Shown: one piece after another, positions 18,358 through 29,462 of the stretch
Layout of the letters: each line of letters begins with the position of its first letter
Numbering within the stretch: the first letter of the stretch is position 1
NCBI RefSeq assembly: GCF_003076515.1
Contig: NZ_CP022390.1
Location: 1,488,001 to 1,552,000, forward strand
Length of the DNA stretch: 64,000 nt
Origin: Alcaligenes aquatilis
Lineage (GTDB): Bacteria; Pseudomonadota; Gammaproteobacteria; Burkholderiales; Burkholderiaceae_B
Direction of reading: 5' to 3'
Position numbers and translations under genes: made by a program
Notes under the pieces: generated by a model
The model's input: the letters and a program-made list of their open reading frames with translations, nothing else
Databases searched by the model: none
What the model was told of the DNA's origin: nothing

Positions 18358-19614
18358 ATGCACCTGAACGAATTAAAAGCTCTGCACGTCTCGCAGCTGC
18401 TAGAAATGGCTGCCACTTTGGAAATCGACAACGCGAACCGCTTGCGCAAGCAAGAGCTGATGTTCGCGATCATGAAAAAGCACGCCAAAAAAGGCGAGCA
18501 GATTTTCGGTGACGGGGTGCTTGAAGTCCTGCCGGATGGTTTTGGCTTCCTGCGTTCGCCAGAAACCTCCTACCTGGCCAGCACAGACGATATTTATATC
18601 TCTCCCTCGCAGATACGCCGTTTCAATCTGCACACAGGCGACTCCATTGAAGGCGAAGTGCGCACCCCTAAAGACGGTGAACGCTACTTTGCCCTGGTCA
18701 AGGTCGACAAGGTCAACGGCATGCAACCCGAGGCCATCAAACATCGCATCATGTTTGAGAACTTGACCCCGCTGCATCCTGATCAGCCCATGCGCCTGGA
18801 GCGTGACATCAAAAGCGAAGAGAACATCACAGGCCGTATCCTGGATATCTTCTCGCCTATCGGCAAGGGCCAGCGCGCCCTGATCGTAGCCAGCCCCAAA
18901 TCCGGTAAAACCGTGATGATGCAGCACATGGCTCACGCCATCACGACCAATTACCCCGAGGCCGTCATGATCGTCCTGCTAGTGGACGAACGCCCCGAGG
19001 AAGTGACCGAAATGCAGCGTACCGTACGCGGCGAAGTGGTGGCCTCCACCTTTGATGAACCCGCGACGCGTCACGTACAAGTGGCCGAAATGGTGATCGA
19101 AAAGGCCAAACGCCTGGTTGAATTGAAAAAAGACGTGGTGATCCTGCTGGACTCCATTACCCGTCTGGCTCGCGCCTACAACACCGTGGTCCCTGCTTCG
19201 GGCAAGGTATTGACCGGTGGTGTAGACGCCAACGCCCTGCAGCGCCCCAAACGCTTTTTTGGTGCTGCCCGTAATCTGGAAGAAGGTGGCTCCTTGACCA
19301 TCATCGGTACTGCCCTGATCGAGACCGGCAGCCGCATGGACGAAGTCATCTATGAAGAATTTAAAGGTACCGGCAACTGCGAGATCCATCTGGAGCGCCG
19401 CCTGGCCGAAAAACGCATTTACCCTGCCATCAACCTGAACAAGTCAGGTACACGTCGCGAAGAATTACTGATCAAACCCGACCTTCTACAAAAGGTCTGG
19501 GTTTTGCGCAAATTCATCCACGGAATGGATGAAATTGAAGCCATGGAGTTTATCCTGGACAAAATCCGGGCAACAAAGACCAACTCCGAATTCTTCGACA
19601 TGATGAAGAAGTAA
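18358..19614 (+). CDS. rho: transcription termination factor Rho
   Basis: Hexameric RNA-dependent ATPase that ends transcription. The 418-residue protein has the N-terminal helix bundle ([18 protein letters not shown]), the RNA-binding cold-shock domain ([20 protein letters not shown]), the Walker A SPKSGKT near residue 180, Walker [17 protein letters not shown] and the Q-loop/R-loop region [25 protein letters not shown]. Length equals the E. coli protein to within one residue. It follows trxA and is followed by a hairpin at 19629-19655. Confidence 0.98.
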   Translation: MHLNELKALHVSQLLEMAATLEIDNANRLRKQELMFAIMKKHAKKGEQIFGDGVLEVLPDGFGFLRSPETSYLASTDDIYISPSQIRRFNLHTGDSIEGEVRTPKDGERYFALVKVDKVNGMQPEAIKHRIMFENLTPLHPDQPMRLERDIKSEENITGRILDIFSPIGKGQRALIVASPKSGKTVMMQHMAHAITTNYPEAVMIVLLVDERPEEVTEMQRTVRGEVVASTFDEPATRHVQVAEMVIEKAKRLVELKKDVVILLDSITRLARAYNTVVPASGKVLTGGVDANALQRPKRFFGAARNLEEGGSLTIIGTALIETGSRMDEVIYEEFKGTGNCEIHLERRLAEKRIYPAINLNKSGTRREELLIKPDLLQKVWVLRKFIHGMDEIEAMEFILDKIRATKTNSEFFDMMKK

Positions 19615-19628
19615 ATCGAACATCCTGC

Positions 19629-19655
19629 GCAAGCCTCTCTATACGAGAGGCTTGC
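19629..19655 (+). other. GC-rich hairpin after rho, without T tract
   Basis: GCAAGCCTCTC (19629-19639) pairs with GAGAGGCTTGC (19645-19655) around TATAC: an 11-bp perfect stem 15 bp past the rho stop. The following bases are not T-rich. It may stabilise the rho 3' end or mark a weak terminator; gdhA begins about 100 bp on. Confidence 0.5.
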
Positions 19656-19756
19656 TTGCGATGGGCGTATTGATCGGGTGCAATCCCATGCATCCATTCT
19701 TTCAATCTGCTGAGTTCTACTCGAAATCTCAGTATTGCAAACAGAGTTCGCTTGCA

Positions 19757-21097
19757 ATGAAATCTATCTCTCTAGAACAGTTCCTAGCCAGAGTGCAGTC
19801 CCGCGACCCAAGTCAGCCTGAATTTATGCAGGCCGTACGGGAAGTGATGACCAGCTTGTGGCCCTTCATCGAGAAAAACCCCCAGTACGCCGACCACGGT
19901 CTGCTCGAGCGTCTGGTTGAACCCGAACGTGTTATCCAGTTTCGTATTTCCTGGGTAGATGATCGTGGCCAGGTTCAGGTCAATCGCGGTTTCCGTATTC
20001 AGCACAATAATGCCATTGGTCCTTTCAAGGGCGGCATGCGCTTTCACCCCTCGGTCAATCTGTCTATCCTGAAGTTCCTGGCTTTTGAGCAGACCTTCAA
20101 AAATGCCTTGACCACCCTGCCCATGGGCGGCGGCAAAGGCGGCGCGGATTTTGATCCCAAAGGCAAATCAGATGGCGAAGTCATGCGCTTTTGCCAGGCC
20201 CTGATTGTTGAGCTTTACCGTCATCTGGGTCCAGACACCGACGTTCCTGCAGGTGATATCGGCGTAGGCGCGCGTGAAGTGGGCTTTATGGCCGGCATGA
20301 TGAAAAAACTCTCCAACAGCGCGGCCAGTGTCTTTACCGGCAAGGATTTGTGCTTTGGCGGCAGTTTGATTCGTCCTGAGGCCACGGGCTATGGCACCGT
20401 ATATTTCGTACAGGAAATGTTGGCACGTAAAGGGCTGTCTTTAGACGGCATGACAGTGTCCGTTTCTGGCTCGGGCAATGTCGCTCAGTACGCCATTGAA
20501 AAATGCCTGGACCTGGGTGCCAAAGTGGTGACCGTTTCCGACTCGCAAGGTTGCGTGGTGGATATGGATGGCTTTACGCGTGAAAAACTGGCGGCTCTGA
20601 TGCACATTAAAAATGTACAGCGCGGCAGCTTGGTCGATTATGCCCAACAACACCGCCTGCTGTACGAGCACGGAAAACGTCCTTGGCACATCCCCGTCGA
20701 TGTCGCCCTGCCTTGCGCAACCCAGAACGAGCTCGATGGCAAAGACGCCGAAATTCTGATCAAGAATGGTGTGCGTTGCGTCGCCGAAGGTGCCAATATG
20801 CCCAGCACGCTGGACGCAGTCGATGCCTTTATCCACGCCAAGATTCTGTATGCCCCAGGTAAGGCCAGCAATGCTGGTGGTGTCGCCGTCTCTGGTCTGG
20901 AAATGAGCCAAAACGCCCAGCGTTTGAACTGGACACGTGAACAAGTTGACGCAAAGCTGCACTCCATCATGCGTGACATCCACGAAAATTGTGTGAACTA
21001 TGGTCAAGAAAGCGACTTCATCCACTACGTTAACGGCGCCAATATTGCCGGCTTTGTCAAAGTCGCCAATGCCATGCGTCATCAAGGTGTTTATTAA
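19757..21097 (+). CDS. gdhA: NADP-specific glutamate dehydrogenase
   Basis: Aminates 2-oxoglutarate to glutamate. The 446-residue protein (E. coli GdhA 447) carries the catalytic block GPFKGGMRFHPSVN, then TLPMGGGKGGADFDPKGKSD, the Rossmann motif SVSGSGNVAQYAIEKCLDLG and the C-terminal NAGGVAVSGLEMSQNAQ. The start at 19757 gives MKSISLEQFLARVQSRDPSQ and matches the family; an upstream in-frame ATG at 19652 would overlap the post-rho hairpin. Followed by its own terminator. Confidence 0.97.
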   Translation: MKSISLEQFLARVQSRDPSQPEFMQAVREVMTSLWPFIEKNPQYADHGLLERLVEPERVIQFRISWVDDRGQVQVNRGFRIQHNNAIGPFKGGMRFHPSVNLSILKFLAFEQTFKNALTTLPMGGGKGGADFDPKGKSDGEVMRFCQALIVELYRHLGPDTDVPAGDIGVGAREVGFMAGMMKKLSNSAASVFTGKDLCFGGSLIRPEATGYGTVYFVQEMLARKGLSLDGMTVSVSGSGNVAQYAIEKCLDLGAKVVTVSDSQGCVVDMDGFTREKLAALMHIKNVQRGSLVDYAQQHRLLYEHGKRPWHIPVDVALPCATQNELDGKDAEILIKNGVRCVAEGANMPSTLDAVDAFIHAKILYAPGKASNAGGVAVSGLEMSQNAQRLNWTREQVDAKLHSIMRDIHENCVNYGQESDFIHYVNGANIAGFVKVANAMRHQGVY

Positions 21098-21124
21098 GTT
21101 TTGCGCCTTGCTCAGTAGTCAAAA

Positions 21125-21149
21125 AACCGCCCACAAGGCGGTTTTTTTT
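21125..21149 (+). terminator. terminator of gdhA
   Basis: AACCGCC (21125-21131) pairs with GGCGGTT (21137-21143) around CACAA, followed by a run of T's; six A's precede the stem, so it can also serve the beta-lactamase gene on the other strand, which stops at 21227. Confidence 0.92.
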
Positions 21150-21226
21150 GTCCACAGAATCCGACATTCATATAACGGCAGCCAGATAAGCTCCCTGAAA
21201 AAAGCTCGTCAGCGCTCCACAAAAAA

Positions 21227-22102
21227 TCAAAACCGAGCTTTTTGATCCACCGCCGCTGCCATGGCCTTGCCAATCGTGGCTATGGCCGCATTGCGCGCTT
21301 CCATCGAGGCCTTGGTTTCCGTGATGTAGACAGCCGCCACCAGCGGCCCACGCTCAGGGGGCCACATCACCGCCACGACACCGCGTGTGCCGTAAGCGGC
21401 TGCCCCGGTTCGGTCTGCTACGGTCCAGCTTTCAGGAACGCCTGCTCGCAACAAGGGTCCGCCCACTTCGTTATGGCGCAACCAGTCAATCAGCCGATCA
21501 CGGTCTGAGGCTTTAAGCGCGTCGCCCAAAACCAGATTCCGCAAAGTTTGCACCATGGCTTGCGGGGTCGTTGTGTCGCGCAGGTCGCCGGGCGTGGCTT
21601 CATTCAAGCTGGGCTCGTTGCGATCCAGGCGCGTCACCGTGTCACCCACGCCACGAAGAAAGGACGTGATAGCCTCAGGCCCGCCCAGAATCTCCAAAAC
21701 CCCATTAGCGGCACTATTGTCGCTGTTGCGCATCGTGATCGCACACAATTGAGCTGCTGATACCTGCTGGCCGATCAGCTCCTTTGTGGTGGGTGCGTAA
21801 GACTGAATGGCCTCCTCCTTGATCAGCCAGGCAGTTTTCATCGCACCTGGCCCTCGGGCCAACAAAGCCGCACAGATCAAGGCCTTGCTGGTACTGGCCA
21901 TAGGAAAGCGCTCATCGGCACGGTATTGCCACCACTGCCCGTCTGCCGTGTCCAGTACGGCCAGACCAACACGGGCCTGCAAGGACTGTTCGACCTCTTG
22001 TACGGCCCGAACCACCGGATGGGTTTGCGCCCCAACAGCATGGAAAGACAGGCCCGCCACAACCAATGTCGCTGCCAGTCGTTTCAGTCTATGTGCGCTC
22101 AT
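21227..22102 (-). CDS. class A beta-lactamase, RTG (carbenicillinase-like) subgroup
   Basis: Serine beta-lactamase of the periplasm, 291 residues with a signal peptide ending near AVGAQ (residue 26). Active-site elements: Ser70-Thr-Ser-Lys73, SDN (127-129), the omega-loop EPSLNEA with Glu163 and Asn167, and RTG (231-233) where most class A enzymes have KTG. Arg in that place, together with EATPGDLRDTTTPQAM, puts it with the CARB/PSE-type RTG enzymes, known as penicillin and carbenicillin hydrolases. No AmpR-type regulator is adjacent. AAGGAT precedes the start. The long neighbouring genes are chromosomal housekeeping, so this looks intrinsic and not recently acquired; its spectrum cannot be read from sequence. 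Confidence 0.93.
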   Translation of the reverse strand: MSAHRLKRLAATLVVAGLSFHAVGAQTHPVVRAVQEVEQSLQARVGLAVLDTADGQWWQYRADERFPMASTSKALICAALLARGPGAMKTAWLIKEEAIQSYAPTTKELIGQQVSAAQLCAITMRNSDNSAANGVLEILGGPEAITSFLRGVGDTVTRLDRNEPSLNEATPGDLRDTTTPQAMVQTLRNLVLGDALKASDRDRLIDWLRHNEVGGPLLRAGVPESWTVADRTGAAAYGTRGVVAVMWPPERGPLVAAVYITETKASMEARNAAIATIGKAMAAAVDQKARF

Positions 22103-22198
22103 CGGCCCATCCTTGGTATAAGAGTTAAATCACGAAAAAACCTTGCTGCTACCCTGACGAAGACCTACGCAAAAGCGTTTTGGGTAAAGCGCCTGGTC

Positions 22199-25100
22199 TC
22201 AAGGCTCAATCCGCGGCTGCTTCTCTTTTTTCGCAGTGCTGGCCGCCGGCACCTCCAGCTCTTTGAGCTGCGGATCATCAATCTTGCCTGTCACTGCATA
22301 AGAGACAGACAGGTGACTGCTCATTGGGATCTGCATCAACCACTGCGTCAACAAAGCCCCTACCCCTACCATCGGGTTAACCGTGAAATAGGCCGCAATC
22401 GCCGCGCCGCTCATATCCAGATTCGGATTGACCACCGCAATCAAATCCAACGTCTCATCCTTGATATCAATCCAGCCTTCCAGGTTGACCGCTCCCGCCG
22501 GGCCCTTGATCTGATAATTATCCAGCTCCAGCTTGCCCTGCGACAGGTTCATGCGCCCGGTCAGGCTATCGAATGCAAAGCCTTGCTTCACGGCGCCGAA
22601 CAAGTCCATATCCAGTCTGCTCAAGCGTGAAATGGACTGCAGGCTGAGCAACTCCAGCAATTTTGCCGAGCGTGATTTCAGGCTGATAAAGCGTCCTTTA
22701 CGTAGATCCACATTGAACTGGCCACGAATGTTGCGCTTATCAAAAGACCAGGGGAAATTACTCCAGAACAAGGCGGCCTGCACCGTTCCCTCGCCATCTT
22801 TAATGGACTCTGTCAACAAGCCGCTGACATCCACAAACTGCCCCAAATTGCTTACCTGGCTATTGGCAAGCAATTCCAGCCCTCGCTGTGGCCCACTCAA
22901 TGCCAAAGAACCGTAACCGTGCAGTTGCATGCCCTGCGCGTTCAAGGAAACGTTTTCAAGGGTCCATTTGTGGCCCTTTCCTGCGGGCTTGCCTTTGGCT
23001 TCCAAAGCACCAAAGCGCACGCCCTGTATCTGCAAATCATCCACCTTGAACGAGATCGCAGGCAAAACCAGATCATCGCTCATGGGCAGGTCGGCGTCGG
23101 GCCAAGCCCAATCCGGCCTGCCACCATTCAGGTACAAATGGGAAAAATTGGCGTTGAACATGCCGGTATAGCGGCCGCCTTGATGCTGCGCCTGCAAACG
23201 CCCTTCAGCTTGCTTGGCCTTCAGGCTCAGAAACAAGCTGCCAGCGGCATCTTCCGTGCTTTCCATCTCCAACTGATCCAGCACTTGCCCTCTAAAAAAT
23301 GCCTGATCCGCTTTCAGGCGCACCCGTTCCAGCAAAGGCAACAGGGGACGGCCCGACGGAATCAAAGGACTGCCGTCCAGATTTTGACCGAACTCCTCGA
23401 CGACTCTCTCCCAGGCATCCAGATCCATACGGTCATAGCGGCTATGCAATTCCAGGCCACGTTTGGGCCAACTCACTAGCCCCGGCGTTCCCATGCTGCC
23501 ACTTTGAAAATAGCTGCCTTGACGGGAACCTTGAGCATGCAACAGGTTCAACAAAAAGGTCTGTCTGTCTTGCAGGCTGATCTGCAAGCGGTCCATCTTG
23601 GCGGCAGAGTCGCTGCTCCAATCTGCCTTCAATTTGGCTGCACGCTCGGCAGGTTTGTAGAAAGGCTCGGGCAAGTTCAGCGCCAGCCCCGTCAGATCGG
23701 ACTCCGCGCCAAAGGAAAAAGAACCCTTGGCATCGAGCTTCATTAATACCTGATAGGGAGTCTGCCCTTGCAGACGCTGTACGCCCTTCAATTCCAGGTA
23801 TTGCTCCAGACCTTGCGCAGTGATCACACCATTTATGCGCAAACCGGGCTTGCCGGGCTCGAGCACACCACTGATTTGGGTGTCGCCCCCCAGCACCTTG
23901 CCCGTCAAGGTTTGGGCACTGACGCCCTTTTCACTGAAGGCGAGCTCGCCCTTTAACGCCGTCAATGACGGAGCTTCAGGCATGTACTGAAACTCGCTAT
24001 TGTTCATCTGGATTTGCCCCTGTACCTGGGTGTCATCCGCATTATCCAAAGGAACCTGCAATTTGATGGGTACAGTCCAATCCCCTTTAACGCGACTGTC
24101 GGCCAGCAAGCCATCCAGCAAGGCGTTCAGGGGGGACTGGTGCACCAGGGCCAGATAGCTGGTCGCTGGAGCCTGAGACACGCCCTCCAGCTTCAGAAAG
24201 CTGTTTTGCTCCAAGGACGTGATGTGGGTCTGAATATCGCGCAGCACAATATCCGGCTGCTTGGCGATAGGCATGCGCGCCTGCTGAGCCACAATATCCA
24301 GATTATCGTTATGCATGCGTATGCTGCCTTGTATGCCTTCCAGACGTGGCCAGGCCAAACGTTGGGGCTGGGCAGGCTGATAATCCACAATCCCTTCACC
24401 CAAAATCCCGACCACTTCAAAGCTGCCATCCGCCGGGCTCAGGCCATACGGGAAGGTGTCCAGGCCACCTTGCAAGCGGATTGTCCCGTCTCGTACCGCC
24501 CCCTGTACCAGTCCAGCCTGCATCCATTCACGCGCCAAAGGGTTGACCGTCAAAGGCAGGTAATTCACCAAAGCCGCCAGATTCAGGTGCGTGAATTGCC
24601 CCTGCCAGTCAGCCACACCCGCCTCAAACTTGGCATCCTCACGCCAACTACCTGTTAATTGCGCATCTAAATCAGGATTACGCAGAGCCAGATTCATGTT
24701 GCCAAGGCTCAGTCTGGCCTGCTCATCGCGATGAACCATGCCTTGGGCATTGAGCTGATCCAATGCCAAATAGTGGGCAAACAAATCGGGCAGGCGCAGA
24801 CCAAAGCCATTCATCGACAGCGTCCACTGCACGTCGCCACTTTGCTTACCTTGGGCCAATGCCTGCACATCACGGAAACTGCCATTGAGCTCCAGATGGG
24901 CTTGCTCCAACTGCAGGCGATCTTCGCTATCCGTCAGCACGGCCACATCCTGCAATCGGGCTGCCAGTTGAATCTGTACGGCCTGGGCGGCTTGAGGCTG
25001 GCGGGCCTGGGCACGCATATCGATCCAGCCTCTGTCCAGAATCACAGGTACGTCCAGCCAAGGGCGCAGCGCGGGAGTATCGACCCCATTGGCCTGCGCC

Positions 25101-25804
25101 GTCATCTCCCAGGGCAAGTCCATCACATCCACGTTTTCGGGCAGACGACGCTTGCCCTGCACGCGCAAGGCCAAAGCCAGGGATTCGCCCAGATCGGCGG
25201 GCAAGGCCGTAGCCAGATTGACCTCGTGCCAACCCTGCCTGTAGCCAATCTGCAATTCAATCGATGGCAGAGTCAAGGCAGGCGCGCCACGCAGATCATC
25301 CTGCCATTGCAAGGACGTACCCTGAATATGAATGCCACGCTGCTCCAGCAACCAACGAACCGGCCCTTGCCAGACTTCGGGTTCTGCTGGGGCACGGTCA
25401 TTGTTGAGATCCAGTACCTGGCCCATCACCAGAATCTGGCCCTCAGGATCGCGCCGCACCGGGATCGTCAAACCTTGTACATCCAGCTGGCGCAATTGCA
25501 GCGAACCGCTGAACAAGGACTTCCAGCTGATATCGGCTTGCAGCTTGGGCAACTGCAACATGGGCTCTTGCCCTGGCTCTGACAGCGACAGGTTCGTCAC
25601 AGAAAGATGGGGATTCCAGCCCTGCCAGTCGCCTTTTAATTCTTGAATCTGAACTTGCAGGCCGGTTTGCTCACTGATTTTCTCCACCAGATAGGGGCGC
25701 AAATTATCCAGTTGGGGCACGAGCAGATAACGTAGCCCGACAAGGCTTAGCATCAGCGCAAAATAGAGCACTAGCGCCAGTCGCACAAGCCCTCGAACTA
25801 CCAT
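22199..25804 (-). CDS. yhdP: YhdP family AsmA-like envelope protein
   Basis: A 1201-residue inner-membrane-anchored protein of the YhdP/TIGR02099 family, which in E. coli helps move phospholipids to the outer membrane. One N-terminal transmembrane helix (residues about 7-29, LVRLALVLYFALMLSLVGLR) is followed by a very long periplasmic beta-rich region, with the AsmA-like C-terminal part (KGRFISLKSRSAKLLELLSL, then GAVNLEGWIDIKDETLDLIAVV, then VGVGALLTQWLMQ). Divergent from glnE across 100 bp; the same head-to-head pair is found in other Burkholderiales as far as I recall. Confidence 0.92.
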   Translation of the reverse strand: MVVRGLVRLALVLYFALMLSLVGLRYLLVPQLDNLRPYLVEKISEQTGLQVQIQELKGDWQGWNPHLSVTNLSLSEPGQEPMLQLPKLQADISWKSLFSGSLQLRQLDVQGLTIPVRRDPEGQILVMGQVLDLNNDRAPAEPEVWQGPVRWLLEQRGIHIQGTSLQWQDDLRGAPALTLPSIELQIGYRQGWHEVNLATALPADLGESLALALRVQGKRRLPENVDVMDLPWEMTAQANGVDTPALRPWLDVPVILDRGWIDMRAQARQPQAAQAVQIQLAARLQDVAVLTDSEDRLQLEQAHLELNGSFRDVQALAQGKQSGDVQWTLSMNGFGLRLPDLFAHYLALDQLNAQGMVHRDEQARLSLGNMNLALRNPDLDAQLTGSWREDAKFEAGVADWQGQFTHLNLAALVNYLPLTVNPLAREWMQAGLVQGAVRDGTIRLQGGLDTFPYGLSPADGSFEVVGILGEGIVDYQPAQPQRLAWPRLEGIQGSIRMHNDNLDIVAQQARMPIAKQPDIVLRDIQTHITSLEQNSFLKLEGVSQAPATSYLALVHQSPLNALLDGLLADSRVKGDWTVPIKLQVPLDNADDTQVQGQIQMNNSEFQYMPEAPSLTALKGELAFSEKGVSAQTLTGKVLGGDTQISGVLEPGKPGLRINGVITAQGLEQYLELKGVQRLQGQTPYQVLMKLDAKGSFSFGAESDLTGLALNLPEPFYKPAERAAKLKADWSSDSAAKMDRLQISLQDRQTFLLNLLHAQGSRQGSYFQSGSMGTPGLVSWPKRGLELHSRYDRMDLDAWERVVEEFGQNLDGSPLIPSGRPLLPLLERVRLKADQAFFRGQVLDQLEMESTEDAAGSLFLSLKAKQAEGRLQAQHQGGRYTGMFNANFSHLYLNGGRPDWAWPDADLPMSDDLVLPAISFKVDDLQIQGVRFGALEAKGKPAGKGHKWTLENVSLNAQGMQLHGYGSLALSGPQRGLELLANSQVSNLGQFVDVSGLLTESIKDGEGTVQAALFWSNFPWSFDKRNIRGQFNVDLRKGRFISLKSRSAKLLELLSLQSISRLSRLDMDLFGAVKQGFAFDSLTGRMNLSQGKLELDNYQIKGPAGAVNLEGWIDIKDETLDLIAVVNPNLDMSGAAIAAYFTVNPMVGVGALLTQWLMQIPMSSHLSVSYAVTGKIDDPQLKELEVPAASTAKKEKQPRIEP

Positions 25805-25904
25805 GCAATCAATTCCCGAGTATAGTTAGATACGGTCATTTCCGGCCTTGTCAGACAAGTCATCTCACTTGTCGTCCCCCCTTATCCGAAAAGCCTCTTA
25901 TCGT

Positions 25905-28661
25905 ATGAGCCAGTCCATTATATTGAAGCCCGTGATGCAATGGTCCGGCCCCTTGCGTCGAAAAGTAAACGCTCAGCCACAATTTGGGGCGTGGTTGCAA
26001 GAGCAAGCCCAGCACCCTGTCACCGCCACACTGATTACGCAATGGTATAGGACTTTACTGCCCGAACCCGATAATGATCGCTTGGCACAAGTGCGTCAGG
26101 CCTTGCGCCAACTGCGTGAACGGGTCTTTCTGGTACTGATGATCCGTGATATCAATGGTCTGGCCCCTCTTGAAGAGGTGATGCTGGCCATGAGTAGCCT
26201 GGCTGATCTGGCCGTGGCACAAGCGTATGAAACCGTCGCCCGACAACTGGCTGAAGTACACGGTATTCCTAAAAACTCGGAAACTGGCTTACCCCAGGAG
26301 ATGATTATTTTAGGTATGGGTAAGCTGGGTGGAGGGGAATTAAACGTTTCCTCAGACATTGATCTGATCATGCTCTATGACGAGGACGGTGAGACCGATG
26401 GCCGCCGCCCCCTGAGCTATCACGAGTTTTACGGCAAAGTAACCCAGCGCATGATGCCCGTGCTGTCCGATACCGACGCCTTCGGGCAGGTATTTCGCAC
26501 GGACCTGCGCCTGCGTCCGGACGGGGATTCCGGGCCGCTGGCCTGGAGCATGCAGGCGCTGGAAAACTATCTGGTCAACCAAGGCCGGGAATGGGAACGC
26601 TATGCGTGGATCAAGGCCCGCCCTATCAAGGCCCAGGCTTTTGAGGGCAGCCGCAGCGCCGGTGATGTGCATCACTTCGAGGCACTGCGTACCCCTTTTG
26701 TGTACCGCAAATATTTTGACTTTGATGCCCTGTCTGCCTTGCGCGGCCTGCGCGAGCGCATTCGCCAGGACTGGACGCGCCGCGCCCTGAACCGCAATGG
26801 CGTGGAAACCTGGCACAACATCAAGCTGGGAGACGGTGGGATCCGGGAAATTGAGTTCGTCGTCCAGCTCAATCAGCTGATTCGCGGGGGACGACAGCCT
26901 TCCCTGCAAACACCCAGCCTGCACAAAGCATTGCAAGGTCAGTGTGCGGCCGGTCTGCTGGACCAGGAGGTCTGCGACAAGCTGCTGGCCGCTTATACCT
27001 TCTTGCGACGTGTCGAACACCGCCTGCAGTATCGCGAGGACGAACAAACCCATTTGCTGCCCCAGGACGAGGAGCTACGCACCGAGCTGGCGGCCACCTT
27101 GGGCCTGAGCCTGGCTGATTTCGACGAACAGTTAGGACAGCACAGAAAATTTGTCTCGCACACCTTCCGCAATGCCTTCCGTCTGGCAGGCATGGGCGAA
27201 GAAGCCAGTACCGAACCTCCTGCGGCGGCTGCACCCGCCCCCGAAGAAAGCAAGGCAGAGCACGATCAGGCTTTGCAGGAACGCATCGAACAATTGCGTC
27301 AGGCTCTGCTAAATAGCCATCGTCTGCGCAGCCTGCCCAATGCCAGCCTGGATCGCGTACAGCGCCTGATCCCCTTGGCCGAGGACTACGCCTGCCGCTC
27401 CGAGAACCCGGAAGTCACCGCAACCCGCCTGTTCAACCTGATCGAGCTGATCGCCCAGCGTAGCGCGTATCTGGCTTTGCTGGCCGAGTACCCAGATACG
27501 CTAGCCCGCGTTGCCCGAATTGTCTCGGCCAGTCCGTGGGCCGCACAGTATCTGGCTCAATACCCGCTCTTACTGGACAGCCTGATCGAATGGCATTCGC
27601 TGATGGAGATTCCGGACTTTGCCGCCCTGTCCGAGCAAATGCGCCGCGATCTTGATGCCTGCCGCTTGCCCGATGGCCAAGCCGATGTCGAACAGCAGAT
27701 GAACATGATGCGCGACTGGCAGCACCAGATCACGTTCCAATTGCTGGCCCAGGACCTGGAAGGTGTACTGACCGTCGAGGCTCTGGCCGACCAACTCTCG
27801 GCTCTGGCCGATATGATGCTGGCCGAGACACTGGAGCGCACCTGGCCTCTGACACGCCCCCGCAGCCTGGGCCCAGAACACGACTCCTCACCGCACTTTG
27901 CCGTCATTGCCTACGGCAAGCTGGGGGGCAAGGAAATTGGCTATGCGTCCGACCTGGATCTGGTATTTCTGTACGACGATCCCAGCCAAGACAATGTAGA
28001 GCGCTACATCAAGCTGGCGCGCCGCATGACCAGTTGGTTGTCGGCCATGACCTCCTCGGGACGTCTCTACGATATTGACCTGCGTTTACGCCCCGATGGC
28101 GATGCCGGTTTGCTGGCTGTCAGCGTGGATGCCTTCGAGCAGTATCAGACGCGGAGTGCCTGGTCCTGGGAGCATCAAGCCATTACCCGTGCCCGTTTCG
28201 TGACCGGGGATGCCCAGATCAAAAACCGCTTCGATGACATCCGCCGATCCATCTTATTGATGGAACGGGACCAACGCAAATTACGTGCAGATATTCTGGA
28301 CATGCGTGACAAGATCAGTGCCGGACACCCCAACCGCAGCGAACTTTTTGACTTGAAGCACGACCGGGGCGGCATGGTGGATGTGGAGTTCATCACCCAG
28401 TATCTGGTGCTGTGCCATAGCCGCGAGCATCCCAAACTGCTGGAAAACCTGGGCAATATCGCCTTGCTGGGTATTGCCGCGCAGGCGGGCCTGATCGCGG
28501 TCGACCATGCTCAGGAAGTGGCCGATGCCTACCGCGCCCTGCGCCGCCGTCAGCACGCTTTGCGTCTGGAAGGAGCAGAAAAAGCCCGTGTGCCGCAATC
28601 TGAGCTGACCCAGGAACGGCAGGCCGTGACACGCCTTTGGGACGAGGTCCTGGGGTACTAA
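25905..28661 (+). CDS. glnE: glutamine synthetase adenylyltransferase/deadenylase
   Basis: Bifunctional enzyme that adds AMP to, or removes it from, glutamine synthetase according to PII state. The protein (918 residues from ATG 25905) has the two nucleotidyltransferase cores in the expected order: [20 protein letters not shown] in the N-terminal deadenylylase half, and [20 protein letters not shown] in the C-terminal adenylylase half, each with a following LRPDGD(S/A)G motif. An in-frame TTG at 25848 would add 19 residues; ATG 25905 is preferred, though no strong ribosome site precedes either. Confidence 0.95.
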   Translation: MSQSIILKPVMQWSGPLRRKVNAQPQFGAWLQEQAQHPVTATLITQWYRTLLPEPDNDRLAQVRQALRQLRERVFLVLMIRDINGLAPLEEVMLAMSSLADLAVAQAYETVARQLAEVHGIPKNSETGLPQEMIILGMGKLGGGELNVSSDIDLIMLYDEDGETDGRRPLSYHEFYGKVTQRMMPVLSDTDAFGQVFRTDLRLRPDGDSGPLAWSMQALENYLVNQGREWERYAWIKARPIKAQAFEGSRSAGDVHHFEALRTPFVYRKYFDFDALSALRGLRERIRQDWTRRALNRNGVETWHNIKLGDGGIREIEFVVQLNQLIRGGRQPSLQTPSLHKALQGQCAAGLLDQEVCDKLLAAYTFLRRVEHRLQYREDEQTHLLPQDEELRTELAATLGLSLADFDEQLGQHRKFVSHTFRNAFRLAGMGEEASTEPPAAAAPAPEESKAEHDQALQERIEQLRQALLNSHRLRSLPNASLDRVQRLIPLAEDYACRSENPEVTATRLFNLIELIAQRSAYLALLAEYPDTLARVARIVSASPWAAQYLAQYPLLLDSLIEWHSLMEIPDFAALSEQMRRDLDACRLPDGQADVEQQMNMMRDWQHQITFQLLAQDLEGVLTVEALADQLSALADMMLAETLERTWPLTRPRSLGPEHDSSPHFAVIAYGKLGGKEIGYASDLDLVFLYDDPSQDNVERYIKLARRMTSWLSAMTSSGRLYDIDLRLRPDGDAGLLAVSVDAFEQYQTRSAWSWEHQAITRARFVTGDAQIKNRFDDIRRSILLMERDQRKLRADILDMRDKISAGHPNRSELFDLKHDRGGMVDVEFITQYLVLCHSREHPKLLENLGNIALLGIAAQAGLIAVDHAQEVADAYRALRRRQHALRLEGAEKARVPQSELTQERQAVTRLWDEVLGY

Positions 28662-28763
28662 GGCAACAGATTGATTTCACTAAACTTTGCCAAGAATCTA
28701 CAATAGTCGCATTGATTTATTGTGCGACCGACTCGGGACGCCTTTTTACTCGGATTCAGATTC

Positions 28764-29462
28764 ATGTCCACTCAGCTCAATCGTCCAGTTTTAACCATGC
28801 CGGAGAAGCGCGAGAAATTGCTGCTGCACTCCTGCTGCGCCCCCTGTTCGGGCGAGGTGATGGAGGCCTTGCACGCCTCGGGGATTGAATACACCGTTTT
28901 TTTCTACAACCCCAATATCCATCCTGTACGCGAGTACGAACTGCGCAAGCAGGAAAACATCCGTTTTGCCGAACAGCACGGCATCGAGTTCATTGACGCC
29001 GACTACGACGTAGATAACTGGTTTGAACGTGTACGCGGCCTGGAGCACGCTCCCGAGCGTGGCGAGCGCTGCACGGTCTGCTTTGACATGCGCTTTGAGC
29101 GCACGGCCCTCTACGCCCATGAAAATGGCTACGACATCATCTCCAGCGTGCTGGGTATCTCGCGCTGGAAAGACATGAACCAGATCAACGACTGCGGCGA
29201 ACGCGCCGCAGCCCGTTATCCGGAGATGAAGTACTGGACCTACAACTGGCGCAAAGGGGGCGGCTCGCAACGCATGCTGGAAATCAGCAAACGCGAGAAC
29301 TTCTATCAGCAGGAGTACTGCGGTTGCGTGTACTCGCTGCGGGACACCAACCGCCACCGCCGCTCGCAAGGCCGCCCTCGTGTCGAGATCGGTGTGAAGT
29401 TCTACGGCAAGGACGAACTGGACCTGACACCGCCTCCAGCTCCGGTTCAAGAGAACGCTTAA
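28764..29462 (+). CDS. queH: epoxyqueuosine reductase QueH
   Basis: Last step of queuosine synthesis in tRNA by the QueH route, replacing QueG. The protein (232 residues from ATG 28764) has the DUF208 hallmarks: [13 protein letters not shown] near the start, [32 protein letters not shown] and a C-terminal QEYCGCVYS cysteine cluster, which together bind iron. A GTG at 28722 in frame is possible but lies before the family start. queF of the same pathway is about 13 kb away at 42490. The downstream 29463-29838 gap holds a terminator. Confidence 0.93.
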   Translation: MSTQLNRPVLTMPEKREKLLLHSCCAPCSGEVMEALHASGIEYTVFFYNPNIHPVREYELRKQENIRFAEQHGIEFIDADYDVDNWFERVRGLEHAPERGERCTVCFDMRFERTALYAHENGYDIISSVLGISRWKDMNQINDCGERAAARYPEMKYWTYNWRKGGGSQRMLEISKRENFYQQEYCGCVYSLRDTNRHRRSQGRPRVEIGVKFYGKDELDLTPPPAPVQENA

